Source: Lamellibrachia columna (taxonomy: Eukaryota; Annelida; Polychaeta; Sabellida; Siboglinidae). Taken from it: a DNA stretch of 64,000 nt. Positions 27,277 to 37,209 of this stretch are shown here, piece by piece. The translations under genes and the position numbers were made by a program. The stretch covers positions 52,068,000-52,131,999 of the forward strand of contig OY759261.1 in NCBI GenBank assembly GCA_963662155.1, read 5' to 3'. The notes below the pieces were generated by a model. That model saw nothing but the letters and a program-made list of their open reading frames with translations, did not search any database and was not told the origin of the DNA. Each line of letters begins with the position of its first letter. Within the stretch, counting starts at the first letter, position 1.

Positions 27277-27775
27277 ATGCACACATATAAAGCCCTACGT
27301 GGACATGCTCCACGATATATATATATCGGACATGCTGGGTGTGTACCAACCAAGAAGAACGCTACTATCCATGGATTCAGTGACACTAGAAGTTCCAAGG
27401 GCTAGAACAGTTACTTACGGCGACAGAAAATTCCAGTGTACAGCAGCTAAGTTGTGGAATGCGCTACCGGCTCACATTCGTGAAGCAAAAACACTGAACA
27501 CTTTCAAGATGCTGCTAAAAACACATTTGTTCCTGGCTCATTTTGGTGCTTAACTCTTTCTGTCAGTTTTTTTATTACATTTTTAAAACAGTATATACAT
27601 ATTCATCTTATTATATCCAGCCTTCTATAATATTTAATTTTTCTATCATGTTATCGTTTTTGTGCTTTGTTTTTACTGTCTATGATTATTCTATTCATTG
27701 TATACAGCGCTTTTCAGCAGGCTTTTATGCATGAAAAGAGCGCTTTATAAGTTCGGTATAATAAATAAATAAATA
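27277..27775 (+). mobile_element. 3' end of an L2-like LINE
   Basis: Fragments YKALRGHAPRY then, after a frame change in a TATATA run (about 27313-27325), SDMLGVYQPRRTL, then VTYGDRKFQCTAAKLWN, ALPAHIR and LLKTHLF with stop at 27551. This is the C-terminal signature of L2/CR1-group LINEs (YG-R-F...LWN-LP...FK..LKTHLF). The 3' UTR holds GAGCGCTTTATAA and ends in an (AAAT)n tail (about 27760-27775). It belongs to the same broad type as 745-1232 but is better preserved. Confidence 0.8.
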
Positions 27776-27951
27776 AGTGTTTACCAAATTTCAGGATACA
27801 TTATCACATAAGTGTTCATCTATGCCTAGGTACTTGGTGCTGCCAGTCAATATCTTGATGGCTTCATTGAATGTAACTCGAAACTGCGACGTATTGTTGG
27901 CAGTTATAGTAATGTCTAGCGACGCATTACCTTTGTATGACATCAGTTTGG

Positions 27952-28178
27952 ACGCACACGCACACGCACACGCACACGCACACGCACACGCACACGCACA
28001 CGCACACGCACACGCACACGCACACGCACACGCACACGCACACGCACACGCACACGCACACGCACACGCACACGCACACGCACACGCACACGCACACGCA
28101 CACGCACACGCACACACACGCACACGCGCACAAACGCACACACGCACACACGCACGCACGCACGCACGCACACACACA

Positions 28179-28222
<44 letters not shown>
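27952..28222. repeat. (CACACG)n then (AC)n/(GCAC)n microsatellite
   Basis: About 27 hexamers of CACACG followed by mixed GCAC and AC blocks. Confidence 0.97.
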
Positions 28223-28223
<1 letters not shown>

Positions 28224-28316
28224 CTCCAGTGTCAAAACAAGAGCACAACGCCAGAGAGCAGCTGCCTCCAGTGTCCAAACAAGAGCACAACGCCAGAGAG
28301 CAGCTGCCTTCAGTGC
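28223..28316. repeat. 42-bp tandem duplication, about 2.2 copies
   Basis: Unit starts CCTCCAGTGTCAAAACAAGA at 28223 and again at 28265. It adjoins the preceding AC tract directly. Confidence 0.9.
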
Positions 28317-28587
28317 CAGCGTTCTGGTTGTCGGTTCAGTACATCACGTATAGAGGTCAATAATGTTGGCGGTGTTACCTGCTGCCGCAGCTACGTTGTT
28401 ATCGTCATCATCATTATTTCAATCAGTATAATCATGTTCATCGTTAACGTTACCACTGTTATGCTAACACGTGTTGCCGCAGTGTCCCTGGAGGTGACGT
28501 GTGTTCTGGGTAATTTCTCTCACTGTCAACGAACCATGGGGCAAGATAAGATAACATGTGTGAAGTATGAGGAAATGAAACAGGCAC

Positions 28588-28632
28588 CCCCGCCCCCCCC
28601 CCTCCCCCTTCCCCTCCCCCTCCCCCTCCCCC
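28588..28632. repeat. polypyrimidine (C5T)n tract
   Basis: CCCCCGCCCCCCCCCCTCCC-type run with mirror symmetry; an H-DNA or quadruplex-prone stretch. The unique sequence at 28317-28587 and 28633-28847 shows no gene. Confidence 0.9.
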
Positions 28633-28847
28633 GTCATTAACCGCACCCATTCACCTCTGAGCAGATAGCAAGCAATCATGTTGTAGTTTGAGCATGCCAT
28701 TCTTGGGCCGACACGTCAAACGCGATTGCCTCACTTCGTACAAGTTTATCGAGAACTCTGCCGACATATCCCATCTGACTGTTGCACGCAGTAGTCCCCG
28801 TTGTGCATTCAAGTGTCGGCGCCGACATTTGTGCAAATACCAGAGCC

Positions 28848-29450
28848 GGGGGACACGGGTCCTCAAGTACGGGGGCTCGGGTCCTCAAGTACGGGGGACA
28901 CGGGTCCTCAAGTACGGGGGGCTCGGGTCCTCAAGTACGGGGGACTCGGGTCCTCAAGTACGGGGGACTCGAGTCCTCAAGTACGGCGGACTCGGGTCCT
29001 CAAATACGGGGGACTCGGGTCCTCAAGTACGGGGGACTCGGGTCCTCAAGTACGGGGGACTCGGGTTCTCAAGTACGGGGGACTCGGGTCCTCAAGTACG
29101 GGGGACACGGGTCCTCAAGTACAGGGGACTCGGGTCCTCGAGTACGGGGGACTCGGTTCCTCAAGTACTCGGGTCTTCAAGTACGGGGGACTCGGGTCCT
29201 CAAGTACGGGGGACCCGGGTCCTCAAGTACGGGGGACTCGGGTCCTCAAATACGGGGGACTCGGGTCCTCAAGTGCGGGGGACTCGGGTCTTCAAGTACG
29301 GGGGACTCGGGTTCTCACGTACGGGGGACTCGGTCCTCAAGTACGAGGGACACGGGTCCTCAAGTTCAGGGGACTCGGGTCCTCAAGTACGGGGGACTCG
29401 GTTCCTCAAGTACTCGGGTCCTCAAGTACGGGGGACTCGGGTCCTCAAGT
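28848..29450. repeat. 23-bp minisatellite, about 26 copies
   Basis: Core GGGGGACTCGGGTCCTCAAG plus TAC. Each unit holds an imperfect palindrome GGACTCGGGTCC (perfect as GGACCCGGGTCC near 29212) and two G-runs. All three plus frames stay open for 200-300 codons only because the unit lacks stops; 23 is not divisible by three. Confidence 0.95.
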
Positions 29451-29934
29451 ATGACTCGTGTCGCACTTTTACAAGACTTGACTTGAAAATCGAGCATTTG
29501 AGACTTGGAGCTCTGACAAAAACACTGTTCTTTATACTTACCCAACATTTCGAACGATGCCGGTTTACCGACAGCAGGACGGTAGTATGAGTCTGGCTAA
29601 TACTTAGCCTCGTGGTTAAAGCCCACCTGTATAAAAAACGCATGCACGATTGTAGCAGTTTTGTTTTGCTACGGACACAGACTTAAAAACTTGACTTGGA
29701 CTTGAGTCCTGGAGACTTGGGACTTGTCTCCTTGGCGTGAAAAAATACTTGAGTCTTGAATTGCGTTTGGACTCGAAATAAACCATTGGCAAATACCCCC
29801 GGTAGCAAATACCCCCGGTAGCAAGTCTAGGCCGTCGGACGATCGGGTGTCGATTACCGTAAACAGATGAGGCGAGAACCAGGCGGAGTCATTACGCCGC
29901 TACCCCCGGCGATACCTTCAGTATCGGCCTGGTG
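29451..29934. other. unrecognised region rich in ACTTG words
   Basis: GACTTGACTTG, GAGACTTGG and CTTGGACTTGAGTCC recur on both sides of 29580-29680. They look like degenerate relatives of the neighbouring ACTCGGGTCCTCAAG array. Confidence 0.4.
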
Positions 29935-30815
29935 CAGATGCCAAGGTAGCGTTAGACGGATGCCAAGGTAGCGTTAGACAGATGCCAAGGTAGCGTTAGA
30001 CGGATGCCAAGGCAGCGTTAGACAGATGCCAAGGTAGCGTTAGACATATGCCAAGGTAGCGTTAGACAGATGCCAAGGTAGCGTTAGACATATGCCAAGG
30101 TAGCGTTAGACAGATGCCAAGGTAGCGTTAGACAGATGCCAAGGTAGCGTTAGACATATGCCAAGGTAGCGTTAGACAGATGCCAAGGTAGCGTTAGACA
30201 GATGCCAAGGTAGCGTTAGACGGATGCCAAGGCAGCGTTAGACAGATGCCAAGGTAGCGTTAGACATATGCCAAGGTAGCGTTAGACAGATGCCAAGGTA
30301 GCGTTAGACATATGCCAAGGTAGCGTTAGACAGATGCCAAGGTAGCGTTAGACAGATGCCAAGGTAGCGTTAGACATATGCCAAGGTAGCGTTAGACATA
30401 TGCCAAGGTAGCGTTAGACAGATGCCAAGGTAGCGTTAGACATATGCCAAGGTAGCGTTAGACAGATGCCAAGGTAGCGTTAGACAGATGCCAAGGTAGC
30501 GTTAGACGGATGCCAAGGCAGCGTTAGACGGATGCCAAGGTAGCGTTAGACATATGCCAAGGTAGCGTTAGACAGATGCCAAGGTAGCGTTAGACATATG
30601 CCAAGGTAGCGTTAGACAGATGCCAAGGTAGCGTTAGACAGATGCCAAGGTAGCGTTAGACGGATGCCAAGGCAGCGTTAGACGGATGCCAAGGTAGCGT
30701 TAGACATATGCCAAGGTAGCGTTAGACAGATGCCAAGGTAGCGTTAGACATATGCCAAGGTAGCGTTAGACAGATGCCAAGGTAGCGTTAGACAGATGCC
30801 AAGGTAGCGTTAGAC
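29935..30815. repeat. 22-bp minisatellite, 40 copies
   Basis: Forty units based on GATGCCAAGGTAGCGTTAGA with three variants (CAGATG, CATATG, CGGATG...GGCAG). The rare CGGATG/GGCAG variant recurs at 30001, 30221, 30507 and 30661, spacings of 10, 13 and 7 units, showing higher-order block duplication. Confidence 0.96.
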
Positions 30816-30870
30816 AGAAAGACCTTAGCAATGTTAACGATGTGCCACTGTTGCAGTCGCCGACTAAAAC

Positions 30871-30975
30871 ATGCGTGCGTGTGTGCGTGCGTGCGTGCGT
30901 GCGTGAGTATGTGCGAGCGAACGAGCGTGCGTGCATGCGTGCGTGAGTGCGTGCGTGCGTGCATGCGTGTTTGTG

Positions 30976-31035
<60 letters not shown>

Positions 31036-31110
31036 TGAGTAAGTGCGACCGACCGAGCGAGCGTGCGTGCGTGCGTGCGTGCGTGCGTGTGTGCGTGCGT
31101 GCGTGCGTGC
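30871..31110. repeat. (TGCG)n compound microsatellite
   Basis: GTGC tetramers interrupted twice by diverged GAGTAWGTGCGA and CGAGCGAACGAGC segments, so an inner block appears duplicated. Confidence 0.95.
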
Positions 31111-31894
31111 TCGTCTGATTAGTTGCACACAGTGTCAGCACAACGTCAAAGCGATATAAATCTTGTAGTCGGCTTCATCAAATGTAGCCTTGTTTTGACA
31201 CGCAATTTAACAAATCGTTGTCGACGATAAGTTTGGAAGCCAACATGTATTCTGCATCCATTTTTTATCTATTGATCGGTTGATTAGATAGTTGTGAAAC
31301 AGACGTGTGCAGCTAAACAGAACACAACAAACAAACATAGTATTATTGTTGAAGAATACCAACTACGCTGTACGAGATATAACCGAAGATCAATCCAGAC
31401 ATTTTCTCACTGGTGTTTGAACAGCACAGACTGCGTTCCTGTGATGATTGTGACTGAATGACTACACGACTGTAACTGATTGTTCGATTGCACGTAACAG
31501 TACGACTGTAAGTTACTATACGACTGTAAGTTACTATACGACTGTATGATTGCATGACGCTAAGAAGCTTTATGACTCATTGAATCTCGAGTGTAAGAGA
31601 ATGTATGCCTGCCTGGTTGTATGATTGTATGAATGCATGGCTCTATGACTGTGCATTGACGTACGAAATGTACGAATTGTACGACTGTTTAGTTGGGCGT
31701 CGTGGTACTCGTCAGCCGTCAAACTCTTATCTGAGCGTTCTGCGGTCGGAATTATCTCGCTGCTACATTCAAACCATGAAAGGCGTCGTTCCGCTTCAAT
31801 GACTTCGATTCACTGAAATGTGTTTGTGAAACACATAAGAGCGATGGTACGAATACTTTAGCTGACATCGTACTACAGCGGGACTGGGCACAGT
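31111..31894. other. unrecognised region
   Basis: A loose 20-bp repeat, ACTGTAAGTTACTATACG, lies at about 31503-31545, and ATGATTGTATGA words near 31600. No gene recognised. Confidence 0.4.
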
Positions 31895-32212
31895 CCCACA
31901 TATAAGTACTGAGTATGGGTGTCGTGGACCAGTGTAGCGGTCATCGTCCCACATATAAGTACTGAGTATGGGTGTCGTGGACCAGTGTAGCGGTCATCGT
32001 CCCACATATAAGTACTGAGTATGGGTGTCGTGGACCAGTGTAGCGGTCATCGTCCCACATATAAGTACTGAGTATGGGTGTCGTGGACCAGTGTAGCGGT
32101 CATCGTCCCACATATAAGTACTGAGTATGGGTGTCGTGGACCAGTGTAGCGGTCATCGTCCCACATATAAGTACTGAGTATGGGTGTCGTGGACCAGTGT
32201 AGTGGTCATCGT
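31895..32212. repeat. 53-bp tandem repeat, 6 copies
   Basis: Six almost identical units starting CCCACATATAAGTACTGAGT at 31895, then every 53 bp. The near identity suggests recent expansion. Confidence 0.95.
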
Positions 32213-32586
32213 CCACAAAACACTTTAGAAAACCGACATGGTTCTCATGTTACGATAATTTGTACGGGTCGCTAAGCAGCAAGAGGACATCTCTGTGCGC
32301 TGTGCTGTCTCATTAAAGGACAATATGTCGTGTCTGACAACTCACGAGGTGCCGTTGACCTAACTGTCATTAAGTGTGAAACATTCGGGTCTTCAGACCC
32401 AATTACAACTTTGGCATTATCGATCGAGACTCTCTGCAATGATGACACTATTGAACACTGATACTCATATATTGAACACTGATACTCATATATGTTAATA
32501 ATACAATTTTCCATTCACTGGTAAACTGTGTTGGCAATGGCGAGAAAGTTATAGGGAATTTGCGAAGAGATGAACATTGAAGCGCA
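32213..32586. other. unrecognised spacer
   Basis: Contains a 20-bp duplication TTGAACACTGATACTCATAT at about 32452 and 32472. No gene recognised. Confidence 0.4.
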
Positions 32587-33240
32587 CTTTAACCAAATTT
32601 AACAAAGGAAAGCACCATGTGTTAACTAGACAAAGCCCCGTAAGTTGACAAAGCCCCGTGTGGTAAGTTGACAAAGCCCCGTGTGGTAAATTGACAAAGC
32701 CCCGTGTGGTAAGTTGACAAAGCCCCGTGTGGTAAGTTGACAAAGCCCAGTGTGGTAAGTTGACAAAGCCCCGTGTGGTAAGTTGACAAAGCCCCGTGTG
32801 GTAAGTTGACAAAGCCCCGTGTGGTAAGTTGACAAAGCCCCGTGTGGTAAGTTGACAAAGCCCCGTGTGGCAAGTAGACAAAGCCCAGTGTGGTAAGTAG
32901 ACAAAGCCCCTTGTGGCAAGTAGACAAAGCCCAGTGTGGCAAGTAGACAAAGCCCCTTGTGGCAAGTAGACAAAGCCCAGTGTGGCAAGTAGACAGAGCC
33001 CCGTGTGGTAAGGATACAAAGAAGCCGTTGGTTTATTGAGGGTACAACAGTTTTTGTTTATGTATAACCTACCCTTATCTAACAACATATGCACAATGAC
33101 ATAATTACCACAATCAGTAGATCCTTTGTTCCATTCATTTAAACACGACTATTTCTATTTTTCGTTCTGCATTGTTCTTTTACTAAGTCTACTTCGTGTC
33201 TTCCAGTTTCTCTACCTTCCTCGCGTTCACATTTGTCACG
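32587..33240 (-). mobile_element. CR1-like LINE 3' fragment containing a 23-bp array
   Basis: Third copy of the CR1-like family, minus strand. The 3' terminus AACCAAATTTAACAAAG lies at 32591-32607. Sequence from 33010 to 33130 matches the other copies (GAAGCCGTTGGTTTATTGAG, TCAGTAGA, GTTCCATTCATTTA). The ORF end is seen at 33139-33240 minus, with GRHEVDLVKEQC aligning to GHEVKLVKDQC of the large copy. A 23-bp minisatellite (32627-33008) lies inside its 3' UTR. Confidence 0.8.
32627..33008. repeat. 23-bp minisatellite in a LINE 3' UTR, about 16 copies
   Basis: Plus-strand unit GTGTGGTAAGTTGACAAAGC plus CCC. Toward 33008 the units change to GTGTGGCAAGTAGACAAAGC, which is close to the LINE 3' UTR segment AAAGGCCCAGATGGCAAGTG plus GACAAGG at 1881-1908. 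The unit therefore appears to be an amplified piece of the LINE. Confidence 0.9.
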
Positions 33241-33390
33241 AGTAGTGTTTATATAACGGCTTTCGTTGTGTATGGTAACACGAGTGTCTATGCAAGTGAT
33301 TGCAGGAGTAGTGTTGTTAAAAGGGATTGAATTTGTGTACGGTGATACGCCAAGCGGAAACATCAAGTGAAAACGACTGCGACACGATAC

Positions 33391-33449
33391 AATCGCTAGG
33401 GGGCCTCCGTAACGATCGCTAGGGGGCCTCCGTAACAATCGCTAGGGGG
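33391..33449. repeat. 23-bp repeat, 2.6 copies, CTCF-like word
   Basis: ATCGCTAGGGGGCCTCCGTA repeats at 33392, 33415 and 33438. The minus strand of each reads GCCCCCTAGCG, which resembles the CTCF core. The flanking 33241-33390 and 33450-33640 hold nothing else. Confidence 0.85.
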
Positions 33450-33644
33450 AAGTGTTTGTGAGAAAGCCCGTACGGGATTGAAATGCTGTTCTAGCCGTCT
33501 ATGTACGAGTTCAGTTACGGATGCATTTACGGCATCGATTGGTCACAAATAAAACACACCACCTTGCAACATCGCATGTATGACTATAGAACCTGTCCTT
33601 GAAGCGGATGCAACATTATAATTATGTGTTCTTGTCATAGCTTA

Positions 33645-33728
33645 TAACATTATTGTTGTGCGCGGTACGTAAGGGACAGAACATCTGCCTGTCCATCGAA
33701 AGAACCGGCTTCGACTCCTATTGCTGCC
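33645..33728 (+). mobile_element. tRNA-derived SINE fragment
   Basis: GTGCGCGGTACGTAAGGGAC, CATCGAAAGAACCGGCTTCG then ACTCCTATTGCTGCCAC. The order matches the copy at 61038-61190 (A-box-like, ATCGAGAGAAACCGGGTTCG, CTTGCTACC). It is cut off where the 15-bp array begins. Confidence 0.55.
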
Positions 33729-33729
33729 A

Positions 33730-36700
33730 CTCCGCTTTAGGTGGCTTAGTCTTAGGTGGCTTAGTCATAGGTGGCTTAATCTTAGATGGCTAAGTCTTAG
33801 GTGGCTTAGTCATAGGTGGCTTTGTCTTAGGTGTCTAAGTCTTAGGTGGCTTAGTCTTAGGTGGCTTAGTCTTAGGTGGCTTAGTCATAGGTGGCTTTGT
33901 CTTAGGTGTCTAAGTCTTAGGTGGCTTAGTCATAGGTGGCTTAGTCTTAGGTGGCTAAGTCTTAGGTGGCTTAGTCTTAGGTGGCTTAGTCTTAGGTGAC
34001 TTAGTCTTAGGTGGCTTAGTCATAGTTGGCTTAGTCTTAGGTGACTTAGTCATGGATGGCTTAGTCTTAGGTGGGTAAGTCTTAGGTGGGTAAGTCTTAG
34101 GTGGCTTAGTCATAGGTGGCTTAGTCTTAGGTGGCTTAGTCATAGGTGGCTTAGTCTTAGGTGACTTAGTCACAGATGGCTTAGTCTTAGGTGGCTTAGT
34201 CATAGGTGGCTTAGTCTTAGGTGGCTTAGTCATAGGTGGCTTAGTCTTAGGTGGCTTAGTCATAGGTGGCTTAGTCTTATGTGGCTAAGTCGTAGGTGGC
34301 TTAGTCTTAGGTGGCTTAGTCATAGGTGGATTAATCTTAGATGGTTAAGTCTTAGGTGGCTTAGCCATAGGTGGTTTTGTCTTAGGTGTCTAAGTCTTAG
34401 GGGGCTTAGTCTTAGGTGGCTTAGTCATAGGTGGCTTTGTCTTAGGTGTCTAAGTCTTAGGTGGCTTAGTCATAGGTGGCTTAGTCTTAGGTGGCTTAGT
34501 CTTAGGTGGCTTAGTCATGGATGGCTTAGTCTTATGTGGGTAAGTCTTAGGTAGCTAAGTCTTAGGTGGCTTAGTCTTAGGTGACTTAGTCACAGATGGC
34601 TTAGTCTTAGGTGGCTTAGTCATAGGTGGCTTAGTCTTAGGTGGCTTAGTCATAGGTGGTTTAGTCTTAGGTGGCTTTGTCTTAGGCGACTTAGTCATAG
34701 GTGGCTTAGTCTTAGGTGGCTTAGTCTTATGTGGGTAAGTCTTAGGTGGCTTAGTCTTAGGTGACTTAGTCATGGATGGCTTAGTCTTATGTGGGTAAGT
34801 CTTAGGTAGCTAAGTCTTAGGTGGCTTAGTCTTAGGTGGCCTAGTCTTAGGTGGCTTAGTCTTAGGTGGTTTAATCTTAGATGGCTTAGTCATAGTTATC
34901 TTAGTCTTAGGTGACTTAGTCATGGATGGCTTAGTCTTAGGTGGGTAAGTCTTAGGTGGCTAAGTCTTAGGTGGCTTAGTCTTAGGTGGCTTAGTCTTAG
35001 GTGGCTTAGTCATAGGTAGCTTAGTCTTAGGTGGTTTAGTCTTAGATGGCTAAGTCTTAGGTGGCTTAGTCTTAGGTGGCTTAGTCTTAGGTGGCTTAGT
35101 CATAGGTGGCTTAATCTTAGGTGGCTAAGTCTTAGGTGGCTTAGTCTTAGGTGGCTTAGTCATAGGTGGCTTAGTCATAGGTGGCTTCATCTTAGATGGA
35201 TAAGTCATAGGTGGCTTAGTCATAGGTGGCTTAGTCTTAGGTGGCTTAGTCATAGGTGGCTTAGTCTTGGGTGGCTTACTCATATGTGGCTTAGTCTTAG
35301 GTGGCTAAGTCTTAGGTAGCTTAGTCTTAGGTGGCTTAGTCTTAGGTGGGTAATTCTTAGGTAGCTAAGTTTTAGGTGGCTTAGTCTTAGGTGGCTTAGT
35401 CATGGATGGCTTAGTCTTAGGTGGGTAAGTCTTAGGTGGCTTAGTCTAAGGTGGCTTAGTCTTAGTTGGCTTAATCTTAGGTAGCTTAATCTTAGCTGGC
35501 TTAATCATGGGTGGCTTAGTCTTAGGTGGCTTAGTCATAGGTGGATTAATCTTAGATGGTTAAGTCTTAGGTGGCTTAGTCATAGGTGGTTTTGTCTTAG
35601 GTGTCTAAGTCTTAGGGGGCTTAGTCTTAGGTGGCTTAGTCATAGGTGGCTTTGTCTTAGGTGTCTAAGTCTTAGGTGGCTTAGTCATAGGTGGCTTAGT
35701 CTTAGGTGGCTTAGTCTTAGGCGACTTAGTCATAGGTGGCTTAGTCTTAGGTGGCTAAGTCTTAGGTGGCTTAGTCTTAGGTGGCTTAGTCATGGATGGC
35801 TTAGTCTTATGTGGGTAAGTCTTAGGTAGCTAAGTCTTAGGTGGCTTAGTCTTAGGTAACTTAGTCATGGATGGCTTAGTCTTATGTGGGTAAGTCTTAG
35901 GTAGCTAAGTCTTAGGTGGCTTAGTCTTAGGTGGCTTAGTCTTAGGTGGCTTAGTCTTAGGTGGTTTAATCTTAGATGGCTTAGTCATAGTTATCTTAGT
36001 CTTAGGTGACTTAGTCATGGATGGCTTAGTCTTAGGTGGGTAAGTCTTAGGTGGCTAAGTCTTAGGTGGCTTAGTCTTAGGTGGCTTAGTCTTAGGTGGC
36101 TTAGTCATAGGTGGCTTAGTCTTAGGTGGTTTAGTCTTAGGTGGCTTAGTCTTAGGTGGCTAAGTCTTAGGTGGCTTAGTCTTAGGTGGCTTAGTCTTAG
36201 GTGGCTTAGTCATAGGTGGCTTAATCTTAGGTGGCTAAGTCTTAGGTGGCTTAGTCTTAGGTGGCTTAGTCTTAGGTGGCTTAGTCATAGGTGGCTTCAT
36301 CTTAGATGGATAAGTCATAGGTGGCTTAGTAATAGGTGGCTTAGTCTTAGGTGGCTTAGTCATAGGTGGCTTAGTCTTAGGTGGTTTAGTCTTAGGTGGC
36401 TTAGTCTTAGGTGGCTTAGTCATAGGTGGCTTAGTTTTGGGTGGCTTACTCATATGTGGCTTAGTCTTAGGTGGCTAAGTCTTAGGTGGCTTAGTCTTAG
36501 GTGGCTTAGTCTTAGGTGACTTAGTCATGGATGGCTTAGTCTTAGGTGGGTAAGTCTTAGGTAGCTAAGTTTTAGGTGGCTTAGTCTTAGGTGGCTTAGT
36601 CATGGATGGCTTAGTCTTAGGTGGGTAAGTCTTAGGTGGCTTAGTCTAAGGTGGCTTAGTCTTAGGTGGCTTAATCTTAGGTAGCTTAGTCTTAGGTGGC

Positions 36701-36795
36701 TTAGTCTTAGGTGGCTTAGTCTTAGTTGGCTTAATCTTAGGTAGCTTAATCTTAGCTGGCTTAATCATGGGTGGCTTAGTCTCGTGTGGCTTAGT
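33730..36795. repeat. 15-bp satellite, about 204 copies
   Basis: Unit CTTAGGTGGCTTAGT with variants CATAGG, ATGG, GTAAGT, TTTGT. Because 15 is 5 codons, stretches stay open on the minus strand as KTKPP pentapeptides and on the plus strand as RWLSL. Frames are broken by TAA variants. Blocks recur: TTAGTTGGCTTAATC at about 35460 and 36720 (1,260 bp apart) and GTGGCTTCATC at 35181 and 36291 (1,110 bp apart), so it has higher-order structure of about 1.1-1.26 kb. Confidence 0.97.
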
Positions 36796-37209
36796 CTTGA
36801 CCATTCAACAAAGATAATCAAAACGCCGCAAGAAGAAAATAAAAAATAACCAACACGTGACTTTTCTTTCCTTGCGACTGCTCGCTACACGTCACCCATT
36901 AATCATAACACCAACATGACATATCACGGAAGTAGTCAGCCTTCCGGCATTTACTGTGCGAAATATATTTACTAATACATTCGATAATGCATGTAACTAG
37001 ATACACATATTGTGTGCATGTATGACACAGTGGACTAACTGCTGTGGCAGTTGCAGAGCATTAGTGACGTCACTGATTGCTACAATCGAGTATTGTCTAT
37101 GACTCTAACGGTAACGAAGTAGTATTAACGTTGTCACTGATGACAGCGACTGAGCATTGTCTACGATTCTAACGGCAACAACGTAGTATTAAAGACGGCA
37201 TTAAAGGGT
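36796..37209. other. spacer with an imperfect 67-bp duplication
   Basis: GAGCATTAGTGACGTCACTG and GAGTATTGTCTATGACTCTAAC... (37055-37125) recur in altered form at 37126-37192 (GAGCATTGTCTACGATTCTA, ACGTAGTATTAA). No gene recognised. Confidence 0.55.

Noticed and set aside
28688..29590. 300-codon frame over the 23-bp G-rich array
   Set aside because: All three plus frames are open across the array; the translation is one repeat read in rotation.
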